The notes under the pieces are model-generated. The model worked only from the letters and a program-made list of their open reading frames with translations, was not told the origin of the DNA and did no database searches. From contig DASRVA010000106.1 in the NCBI GenBank assembly GCA_035687745.1, positions 1-5,000 on the forward strand: 5,000 bases of DNA, written 5' to 3'. Numbering within the stretch: position 1 is the first letter of the stretch; each line of letters begins with the position of its first letter. The DNA is from DASRVA01 sp035687745 (GTDB taxonomy: Bacteria; Gemmatimonadota; Gemmatimonadetes; JACCXV01; JAHWKZ01). This document shows positions 1 to 4,832 of the stretch, one piece after another. The position numbers were made by a program, and so were the translations under genes.

Positions 1-1228
1 GGTCCTCGAGCGACGGCCAGAGGGCCCCGCCGTCGGGGCCGGGACCCGGGTCGGTGCCGAACCCGGCCAGCCAGGCACGCCCGGCCGGCGTCAGGCGGGG
101 TGCGGCCGGTGATCCCTCCCCCGCGATCGATAGGCCCGTCCCGGACAGCTCCCCGCGCCACCCCGCCGGAGCCCACAGGAGCCCGCGTCCGCCGGCGGCC
201 ATGAAGCGGTCGATCCATGCCCGACCGGAGGCGCCCAGGGCGGCGGGATCCCCGAACAGGTAGACGGCGGCGTAGCGGTCCACGCCGAGCGCCCCCCACG
301 AGGCCGTGCCTCTCCCGTCGGCCGGCCGCAGACCGCCACCCGGGAAGGACCAGAAGACGTCGACCGGTCCCGGATGGGACGCCTCCAGCGCGCGCACCCA
401 GGTCGCGAAGTCCCAGGCCGGTCCGAGCGCGACCGCCAGGGCCCGGCGCGGCCCGGCCGGCTCGCGGATCCGGCTGCGGGCGTCGTTGGCGGAGATCGGA
501 TCCCCTAAGACCACGACGCGCGCCGAGAGGACCGACGGCTCGCTCGTCGACGGCGGTAGCGGCAGGCGGATCACGCGCCGCTCGCCCGCCTCGAGCGCGG
601 GGAGGTCGCGCCGTCCGACCACCCGGCCTGTGACGGCCAGCTCCACCCGTCCGGGCGGGACCGGTTGTCCGCCCGCCGCCGCCACCTCGATCACGGCCGT
701 TTCCCGGTCCTGATCGCCCTCGATCCCGAGCTCCAGGAGCGCCGCGTCCGGGAACGCCGGGGGATCCGGGACGAGGACATAGACCGGGACGTCGGCGTCT
801 CCGACCGAACGGCCGCCCTGGACCCGGCCGTCGCTCACGACCAGGACCGCGTCGGGCAGCTCTTCGGACGCCCGCTCGACCGCCGCGCCCGGGTCCGAGG
901 TCGCCCCGCCGAAGGAGTCGACCTCGACCTCCCAGCCGTCGGTCCAGCGGTCGAACGCCTCCCCCTCCAGCCACGCCCTCCCGGCCGCGGCGCGCGAGAC
1001 CCCTCCGGCGCCGGCCAGGTCCATGCTGCCCGAGCGGTCGACGAGAACCCGGAGCCGCGGGGACGGGGAATCGGCAGGAAGATCGCAGCTCACGTCGAGG
1101 AGCCCGACCACGAGGAGCAGCGCCGCCCCGATCCGGACCAGCCCCCGGGCCCCGTCCCGCCACGGCGGAGCCAGGGCGAGCCACGCTCCGACCGCCACCA
1201 CGCCGGCGACCGCCGCCCAGCCGCTCAA
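1..1228 (-). CDS. VWA-domain membrane protein, N-terminal part (runs off left edge)
   Basis: The minus-strand frame stays open from the Nudix stop to base 1, giving about 409 residues with no stop. The chosen start is TTG at 1228, 7 bases after the Nudix stop; the next in-frame candidate (GTG at 1201) would cut the first membrane segment. Residues 3-20 and about 30-48 are two hydrophobic helices, so the rest is anchored at the membrane. Residues about 58-150 form a compact VWA domain with a complete metal-binding (MIDAS) set: D64-R-S-G-S68, a plausible Thr at T110 and S132-D-G134. Residues about 155-245 look like a beta-rich linker domain, and about 255-360 resemble the Rossmann-like (class I amidotransferase-like) domain found in large BatA-type proteins, with a segment containing YLFGDP and AGGRGLLW. 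Proteins of this architecture often sit in MoxR/DUF58/Bat clusters thought to act in envelope stress or complex assembly; that role is inferred. Exact function is unknown, and the C-terminus is outside the window. Confidence 0.8.
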   Translation of the reverse strand, partial: MSGWAAVAGVVAVGAWLALAPPWRDGARGLVRIGAALLLVVGLLDVSCDLPADSPSPRLRVLVDRSGSMDLAGAGGVSRAAAGRAWLEGEAFDRWTDGWEVEVDSFGGATSDPGAAVERASEELPDAVLVVSDGRVQGGRSVGDADVPVYVLVPDPPAFPDAALLELGIEGDQDRETAVIEVAAAGGQPVPPGRVELAVTGRVVGRRDLPALEAGERRVIRLPLPPSTSEPSVLSARVVVLGDPISANDARSRIREPAGPRRALAVALGPAWDFATWVRALEASHPGPVDVFWSFPGGGLRPADGRGTASWGALGVDRYAAVYLFGDPAALGASGRAWIDRFMAAGGRGLLWAPAGWRGELSGTGLSIAGEGSPAAPRLTPAGRAWLAGFGTDPGPGPDGGALWPSLED

Positions 1229-1235
1229 GCGGCTC

Positions 1236-1697
1236 TCACACGGACTCGACGCCCAGGTAGACCGCCTCGGACACGGGATCGTCCCAGTGCGCGCGCAGGT
1301 GCCGTTGGAGGAGGGTCGGCAGGAAGCGGGCTTCGGCGAAGTCCTCGCGAGTCAGCCAGCGCACGTCGGCCAGGCTCGCGGGATGGGCCGGCCCCTCGGG
1401 GTCGATCCCGAGACGTGGCCGGCCGCTGTAGCGGCTCACCAGGAACGTGCAGTCCACGACGTGGCGCGAGTCCGACCGGAACTCGCTCACCGCCCACAGA
1501 CGCTCCTCTTCGACGGCCAGCCCGGTCTCTTCGAGGAGCTCCCGCACGAGGCCGTCGATCAGGGACTCGCCGGGTTCGAGGTGCCCGCCGGGGAGGACCC
1601 AGTACCGGTCGCCCCCCTTTCGGTGGAGCGCGCAGAGGAGCCGCCCGGCCGAGAAGCACGCGCCCTGGACGCGGACCTGGGTCGGGGGAGGCGCCAC
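1236..1697 (-). CDS. Nudix (NUDIX) hydrolase
   Basis: This 153-residue protein is a single Nudix domain, the usual length for a stand-alone enzyme of the family. These cytoplasmic, Mg2+-dependent enzymes hydrolyse nucleoside diphosphates linked to another moiety. The Nudix box is complete: G38-x5-E44-x7-R52-E53-L54-x-E56-E57-x-G59-L60, with the metal-binding E56/E57 intact. WVLPGG (33-38) leads into it, and strand VQGACFSAGRLLCALHR (10-26) is the typical first strand. The C-terminal part (about 98-125) has a typical W-L-T-R-E-D segment. Substrate cannot be read from sequence; NTP clean-up, ADP-ribose or a sugar nucleotide are all possible. The start is GTG at 1697, a single base after the stop of the MobB-like gene, with no Shine-Dalgarno, so translation is probably coupled to the upstream gene. 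The stop at 1236-1238 lies 7 bases before the VWA gene start. Family certain, substrate unknown. Confidence 0.93.
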   Translation of the reverse strand: MAPPPTQVRVQGACFSAGRLLCALHRKGGDRYWVLPGGHLEPGESLIDGLVRELLEETGLAVEEERLWAVSEFRSDSRHVVDCTFLVSRYSGRPRLGIDPEGPAHPASLADVRWLTREDFAEARFLPTLLQRHLRAHWDDPVSEAVYLGVESV

Positions 1698-1698
1698 G

Positions 1699-2298
1699 TC
1701 AGCGACGGAGCGTGTCGGCGAGGCGGTCCAGGTCCGGGGGCCCGTAGACCGGCCAGCGCCGGGTCCCGGGCGGAGCCCCGACCAGCGCGGACGGATCCTC
1801 GAGCGAGCTCGACAGGTCGGCGTCGGGGACGAAGACGGCGTCGATCCGGTCCAGGATCCGCCGCGCCGAGGCCTTGACCTCGCGCTGGGCCGGATGCGCC
1901 ACCAGGAGCGCGAGCCGGGGCCGGGGCAGCCGTTCCAGGATCCGGTTGCCTTCGACGAGCACGCCGGCGAAGCCGGCCAGATCGGCCAGCGCCTCGGCCA
2001 GGCCGCCGTGCTCCTGCCCGCGCGCCGCCACCACCCACCGCACGTCGGCCGCCCCGGCCTCCCAGTAGCGGCCGGTGTCCTTTCCCTCCGCGCCGGTCAC
2101 GGCGCGGTCGGCGAACACGCGGGGACGGTCTCCGAGGAGATGGCTCACGCAGCAGGTCTCCGGGTCACGGCCGCAGGAGCGGTAGTGGCCGCGCGTCACC
2201 TTGACGGCGGCCCAGCCGGAGAGACGACCGAGGAGCGCGCACATCAGACCGGTCTTCCCGACCTCGGAGGACGTGCCGCTCACGGTGACCACGATCAT
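1699..2298 (-). CDS. MobB-like P-loop NTPase (BioD/CobQ-type Walker A)
   Basis: The protein has 199 residues. It opens with a strand and a Walker A loop, G8-TSSEV-G14-K15-T16, of the G-x5-GKT type seen in dethiobiotin synthetase and cobyric-acid-synthase-like enzymes. The body resembles MobB, the GTP-binding accessory protein of molybdopterin guanine dinucleotide synthesis. K33-V-T-R-G-H38 matches the MobB lysine/histidine strand, G72-K-D-T-G-R-Y-W-E-A-G82 matches the MobB GKDS-RH-AGA segment, and V115-E-G117 matches its VEG motif. Unusual is C42-x6-C49-C50, which could bind metal or be redox-active. No molybdopterin genes lie nearby, so a role in molybdenum cofactor is unproven. It is the first gene of a coupled trio with the Nudix hydrolase and the VWA protein. 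The start is ATG at 2298, chosen because it puts the P-loop at the expected distance from the N-terminus; no Shine-Dalgarno is seen. P-loop NTPase certain, MobB affinity likely, substrate unknown. Confidence 0.83.
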   Translation of the reverse strand: MIVVTVSGTSSEVGKTGLMCALLGRLSGWAAVKVTRGHYRSCGRDPETCCVSHLLGDRPRVFADRAVTGAEGKDTGRYWEAGAADVRWVVAARGQEHGGLAEALADLAGFAGVLVEGNRILERLPRPRLALLVAHPAQREVKASARRILDRIDAVFVPDADLSSSLEDPSALVGAPPGTRRWPVYGPPDLDRLADTLRR

Positions 2299-2304
2299 GA
2301 TGTG

Positions 2305-2332
2305 AATTTAGCCGGGCGTTGCAAATGGCCAA
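2305..2332 (-). promoter_or_regulatory. Candidate promoter of the MobB-like/Nudix/VWA genes
   Basis: Read on the minus strand, TTGGCC (2332-2327, 4 of 6 to the -35 consensus) and TAAATT (2310-2305, 4 of 6 to the -10 consensus) are 16 bp apart. The AT-rich -10 stands out in this GC-rich sequence. Only six bases (CACATC) separate it from the ATG at 2298, so transcription would start at or next to the start codon and yield a leaderless mRNA. It sits in the 66-base gap after rex, so read-through from rex is also possible. Confidence 0.4.
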
Positions 2333-2351
2333 TCTCCGCGTTGTCTCCGCG
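2333..2351. repeat. Short tandem direct repeat after rex
   Basis: TCTCCGCG occurs at 2333-2340 and again at 2344-2351, separated by TTG (11-bp period). The second copy overlaps a 10-bp palindrome, CCGCGCGCGG, at 2347-2356. It lies between the rex stop and the candidate promoter of the next gene. One helical-turn spacing would suit a regulator site, but chance is equally likely. Confidence 0.3.
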
Positions 2352-2364
2352 CGCGGCGCCCGTC

Positions 2365-3012
2365 TCAGCCGGCGGTGACGATCTCCCCGGCGTGGGTGAG
2401 CGCGAACGAGAGGCCCTCGATCTCGATGGCCAGGTTGACGTCGCGGAGCGTCACCCCGGCCGGCACGGAGAGCTTCCTGGGGGCGAAGTTGAGGATCGCT
2501 TCGACGCCGGCCCCGACCAGCCGGTCGGCGACCTCCTGCGCGCTCTCGCGGGGGGTGACGATCACGCCCATCTCGATCCCCTTGTCGGCCACGACCTTCG
2601 CCAGCCGGGCCACGTCCTCGACCTCCAGGTCGCCCCAGCGGCGCCCGATCTTGGCCGGGTCGCGGTCGAACACGGCCACGAAGTCGAAGCCCTGGCGGCG
2701 GAACCCCTCGTACTGGTAGAGCGCCGCGCCGAGTCGGCCGGCGCCCGCGAGACAGACCCGCCAGCGCCGGTCGAGCCCGAGGATCTGGCGCAATCGCTCG
2801 CGCAGCTCGTCCACCGGGTAGCCGAGCCCGCGCTTGCCGAACGAGCCGAAGCGCGACAGGTCCTTCCGGACCTGGGCCGAGGTCATGCCGCCCTTTTCGG
2901 CGAGATCGTCGCTGCTGACGGTCGTCGCCCCGGTCGCCTCGAACTCGTCGAGGAACCGGAGGTAGTGGCTCAGACGGCGAACCGCCGACTCGGAGATCTT
3001 GCGGGTGGTCAT
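2365..3012 (-). CDS. rex: Redox-sensing transcriptional repressor Rex
   Basis: The protein has 215 residues, the normal length of Rex, a homodimeric repressor that binds DNA when NAD+ prevails and lets go when NADH rises. Residues about 5-80 are the winged-helix domain, with recognition-helix and wing signature Q47-V-R-K-D-L52 ... F55-G-S-F-G-K-R-G-L-G-Y65. Residues about 84-205 are the Rossmann NAD(H) domain: G90-A-G-R-L-G95, D116 ending the second strand (expected adenosine ribose contact), T153-P154, and L174-N-F-A-P178. The C-terminal D191-V-N-L ... G200-L-S-F segment is the domain-swap/dimer end typical of the family. The start is ATG at 3012; no Shine-Dalgarno precedes it. Just upstream lie a strong promoter and a near-ideal Rex operator, so autorepression is expected. 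Targets elsewhere usually include fermentation and respiratory genes; none is in this window unless the divergent transporter is one. Confidence 0.97.
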   Translation of the reverse strand: MTTRKISESAVRRLSHYLRFLDEFEATGATTVSSDDLAEKGGMTSAQVRKDLSRFGSFGKRGLGYPVDELRERLRQILGLDRRWRVCLAGAGRLGAALYQYEGFRRQGFDFVAVFDRDPAKIGRRWGDLEVEDVARLAKVVADKGIEMGVIVTPRESAQEVADRLVGAGVEAILNFAPRKLSVPAGVTLRDVNLAIEIEGLSFALTHAGEIVTAG

Positions 3013-3028
3013 CGTCGCCGGGAGATGT

Positions 3029-3046
3029 TTGTGACTTTTTTCACAA
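3029..3046. promoter_or_regulatory. Rex operator (ROP) in the rex leader
   Basis: The 18-mer consists of perfect half-sites TTGTGA (3029-3034) and TCACAA (3041-3046) around the six-base centre CTTTTT. It matches the known Rex consensus (TTGTGAA-N4-TTCACAA) at every constrained position except one inner base (C at 3035 where A is expected). It lies between the rex promoter and the rex ATG, roughly 4-20 bases past the expected transcription start, where bound Rex would block initiation or early elongation. AT-rich sequence is rare here, which adds weight. Confidence 0.92.
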
Positions 3047-3056
3047 GCCAGGTCCG

Positions 3057-3086
3057 AGTATAGGGGACCTCCGAAGAGGCGGTCAA
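3057..3086 (-). promoter_or_regulatory. rex promoter (sigma70-type)
   Basis: On the minus strand, TTGACC (3086-3081) matches 5 of 6 of the -35 consensus and TATACT (3062-3057) matches 5 of 6 of the -10 consensus, with an 18-bp spacer. Transcription should begin near 3050, giving a leader of about 38 bases that contains the Rex operator almost immediately. Confidence 0.78.
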
Positions 3087-3089
3087 GCG

Positions 3090-3118
3090 TCGACCCGGTC
3101 CGGGCGCTGGACTATGCT
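3090..3118 (+). promoter_or_regulatory. Weak candidate promoter of the UMF1-type transporter
   Basis: On the plus strand, TCGACC (3090-3095) and TATGCT (3113-3118), each 4 of 6 to consensus, are 17 bp apart. The -10 ends nine bases before the ATG at 3128, predicting a nearly leaderless transcript. It is back to back with the rex promoter; the -35 element of one lies within four bases of the other, so the two polymerases would compete. The Rex operator lies more than 40 bp upstream of this -35, so direct repression would need a mechanism other than simple overlap. Confidence 0.3.
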
Positions 3119-3127
3119 GGGCCCGCC

Positions 3128-4510
3128 ATGGACCGCGTCCCACCTTCCTCCGAGGCCGGCGCCGGCCGGGCCGGCCTCCTCGCCCGGATCGGCCTGCGGA
3201 CGCCCGAGCACCGCGCATGGGCGATGTACGACTGGGCCAACTCGGCCGTCGTGCTCACGATCGGGACCGCCATCTTCCCCCTTTTCTTCGTCAACTACTC
3301 CAGCGCGGATCTGGCGGAGGGCGTGGCCCTCCAGCGCTACGCGTGGGCGAGCGCGCTGGCGCTCCTCGTCGTGGCGCCGCTGGCCCCGGTCCTGGGCGCC
3401 ATGGCCGACTACGGCGGCCTCAAGAAGCGGTTTCTCGGACTCTTCATGACAATCGGTGCCGCAGGCGCGGCCGCCATGTTCTTCCTGGGCCAGGGCGATT
3501 GGCTCAGCGCGGTCCTGCTGTTCGGGGTCGTCACCGTCGGCGCCCAGGGCAGCTTCGTCTTCTACGAGTCGCTGCTCCCCCACATCGCCCGCAGCGGCGA
3601 GATGGACCGGGTCTCCACGGCCGGCTATGCGCTCGGCTACCTCGGCAGCTCGATCCTGCTGGCTCTCCAGATCCTGTGGATCCGCAATCCCGGTCTCCTC
3701 GGGCTTCCGACGGGCGGCGACGACCCCGGGACCGCATCCCTCCCCACCCGTCTCGCCTTCCTGTCGGTCGCCGTCTGGTGGGTCGCCTTCAGCGTGCCGC
3801 TCTTCCTCCGCGTGCGGGAGCCGGCACCCCTGCTGGAGCCCGACGAGCGCCCGCGTCAGAATCCCGCCCGCGTGGCACTCCAGCGCCTCCGCGAGACGTT
3901 CAGGGAGCTGCGGCGATACCGGCAGGCGTTTCTGATGCTGGTGGCGTTCCTCGTCTACAACGACGGCATCGCCACGATCATCAAGCTCTCGGCCGTGTAC
4001 GGGGACGACATCGGTCTCAGCACGGGGGCGCTGATCGTCGCGATCTTCGCCGCTCAGCTGGTCGGCATTCCGTTCGCCTTCCTGTTCGGGGCACTGGCGG
4101 GGCGGTTCGGGCCCAAGCGCTCGATCTTCGCCGGGCTCGTGGTCTACATGGGCGTGTCGGTCTGCGCGTACTTCCTGCGCACGGAGGCTCAGTTCCTGGC
4201 GCTGGCCGTCGTGGTCGGGATGGTGCAGGGGGGCACGCAGGCGCTGAGCCGTTCCCTGTTCGCCAGCCTGATCCCCCGCCACAAGTCCTCGGAGTTCTTC
4301 GGCTTCTGGAGCGTCCTGGAAAAGTTCGCGGGCGTCCTCGGACCGGCCTTGTTCGCCACGGTCCACGGCCTGACGGGCGAGAGCCGGCAGGCGATCCTCT
4401 CGCTGATCGCGTTCTTCGGGCTCGGGATCCTGTTGCTGACCCGGGTCGACGTGGGCGCGGGTCGGGCGGCGGCCCGCGCGGCCGACGAGGGCCTGCGGCC
4501 GGCGGAATGA
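3128..4510 (+). CDS. UMF1/Atg22-like major facilitator superfamily transporter
   Basis: The protein has 460 residues and about 12 membrane helices: roughly 41-57, 72-92, 101-120, 124-143, 163-183, 209-227, then a charged cytoplasmic loop (about 228-265), and 267-288, 298-322, 330-350, 355-373, 397-415, 421-440. The family signature W31-A-M-Y-D-W-A-N-S39 before helix 1 is characteristic of the UMF1 family, which includes the yeast vacuolar amino-acid exporter Atg22. L89-G-A-M-A-D-Y-G-G-L-K-K100 is the loop 2-3 motif A, and DRVSTAGYALGYLGS precedes and enters helix 5. Substrate is unknown in bacteria; amino acid or other small-molecule export is an inference from Atg22. The ATG at 3128 puts a 30-residue hydrophilic tail before the signature; no Shine-Dalgarno is visible. 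It diverges from rex with 115 bases between starts and ends facing rsmA. Complete, with no sign of damage. Confidence 0.92.
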   Translation: MDRVPPSSEAGAGRAGLLARIGLRTPEHRAWAMYDWANSAVVLTIGTAIFPLFFVNYSSADLAEGVALQRYAWASALALLVVAPLAPVLGAMADYGGLKKRFLGLFMTIGAAGAAAMFFLGQGDWLSAVLLFGVVTVGAQGSFVFYESLLPHIARSGEMDRVSTAGYALGYLGSSILLALQILWIRNPGLLGLPTGGDDPGTASLPTRLAFLSVAVWWVAFSVPLFLRVREPAPLLEPDERPRQNPARVALQRLRETFRELRRYRQAFLMLVAFLVYNDGIATIIKLSAVYGDDIGLSTGALIVAIFAAQLVGIPFAFLFGALAGRFGPKRSIFAGLVVYMGVSVCAYFLRTEAQFLALAVVVGMVQGGTQALSRSLFASLIPRHKSSEFFGFWSVLEKFAGVLGPALFATVHGLTGESRQAILSLIAFFGLGILLLTRVDVGAGRAAARAADEGLRPAE

Positions 4511-4519
4511 CGCGATTTC

Positions 4520-4538
4520 TTTTCCACAGCTATCCACA
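4520..4538 (+). promoter_or_regulatory. Tandem DnaA-box-like nonamers
   Basis: TTTTCCACA (4520-4528) and CTATCCACA (4530-4538) each differ by one base from the DnaA box TTATCCACA. They are in the same orientation at a 10-bp period, about one helical turn, as in DnaA arrays. They begin ten bases after the transporter stop. DnaA binding is inferred from similarity alone. Confidence 0.4.
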
Positions 4539-4559
4539 GCCCGTCAGGGACGCGAGTCC

Positions 4560-4611
4560 GGCCCGTCCGGCCGCGGCCCAGGTCGCCCCGGCTGGCGCCT
4601 CCGGACGGGCC
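4560..4611. repeat. 11-bp perfect inverted repeat with 30-base loop
   Basis: GGCCCGTCCGG (4560-4570) is exactly complementary to CCGGACGGGCC (4601-4611). The stem is almost all G-C, so it could form a very stable RNA hairpin downstream of the transporter or a cruciform in DNA. No T-run follows on the plus strand, so it is not a standard intrinsic terminator, though it might protect the 3' end of the mRNA. Confidence 0.6.
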
Positions 4612-4629
4612 AGCCCGTCGAGAGACGGG
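4604..4629 (+). repeat. Two overlapping, mutually exclusive hairpins
   Basis: GACGGG (4604-4609) can pair with CCCGTC (4614-4619), loop CCAG. The same CCCGTC can instead pair with GACGGG at 4624-4629, closing a GAGA loop, which fits the stable GNRA tetraloop class. The first arm also competes with the longer repeat at 4560-4611. So 4560-4570 with 4601-4611 plus the GAGA hairpin form one consistent fold, and the CCAG hairpin forms an alternative. Confidence 0.45.
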
Positions 4630-4783
4630 ATAGGCCAAACGGCTCAACCACCTGTACTCCAGTTGTTTACCTGGGCTCGCTTCATCCAGCGTGGCATGTT
4701 TGCCCCCTGACCGGGACTCCAGAGCGTGTCATGGGGCGAGCGGCCCCGCGCTGCGGCTTCCTGCCCGTCGTTCCAGGACCATG

Positions 4784-4792
4784 TGTGGAAAA
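4784..4792 (-). promoter_or_regulatory. Third DnaA-box-like nonamer, opposite orientation
   Basis: Read on the minus strand this is TTTTCCACA, identical to the nonamer at 4520-4528 and one base off the DnaA box. It is about 250 bp from the tandem pair. Its T-run also forms the tail of a possible rsmA terminator, so its presence may have another cause. Confidence 0.3.
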
Positions 4793-4822
4793 CGCGCCCG
4801 CTCTTGAGCTTGCGGCGGCGTC
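4789..4822 (-). terminator. Possible imperfect terminator of rsmA
   Basis: Eleven bases past the rsmA stop, on the minus strand, a GC-rich sequence can fold with CCGC (4815-4812) pairing to GCGG (4801-4798), extendable across a one-base bulge, and it is followed by TTTT (4792-4789). The stem is imperfect and the T-run short. It is the only stem-plus-T arrangement seen in the gap. Confidence 0.3.
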
Positions 4823-4832
4823 TCAGGAGGCC

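Larger units (their letters stand above)
4511..4832. other. Convergent intergenic region, structured, no gene recognised
   Basis: These 322 bases separate the 3' ends of the transporter (plus) and rsmA (minus). Plus-strand ATGs open only tiny frames, apart from one beginning at 4730 that is antisense to rsmA and resembles no known protein. No tRNA, SRP RNA, tmRNA or RNase P signature was seen. Composition drops locally below the coding average (for example 4635-4700). The heptamer GCCCGTC occurs at 4539-4545, 4561-4567, 4613-4619 and 4763-4769, and its complement at 4604-4610 (six-base form at 4624-4629), well above what I would expect by chance in so short a stretch. A GGGGC-GAGCG-GCCCC hairpin lies at 4733-4747. 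DnaA-box-like sites and larger repeats are listed separately. Confidence 0.6.

Noticed and set aside
2301..2310. TGTGAATTTA near the MobB-like start as a second Rex operator
   Set aside because: Only one half-site (TGTGAA) is present; no TTCACA partner follows at the required spacing.
2341..2364. Terminator after rex
   Set aside because: GC-rich with a short palindrome at 2347-2356 but no stable stem with a loop and no T-run on the minus strand.
665..3063. Long plus-strand open frames across the left half (including 360-, 284- and 538-residue frames)
   Set aside because: They are antisense to the VWA, Nudix, MobB-like and Rex genes, have Arg/Pro/Gly/Ala-rich low-complexity translations without recognisable domains, and arise from the high GC content.
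3083..4537. 484-residue minus-strand frame opposite the transporter
   Set aside because: Its translation is a charged, Glu/Arg/Asp/Gln-rich mirror of a membrane-protein gene; the plus frame has clear UMF1 motifs and 12 helices.
3217..4710. 497-residue plus-strand frame overlapping the transporter in another frame
   Set aside because: Arg/Gly-rich shadow with no domain, running past the true stop into the intergenic gap.
4641..4730. tRNA or other small structured RNA in the less GC-rich part of the gap
   Set aside because: No T-loop signature or cloverleaf pairing found on either strand by eye.
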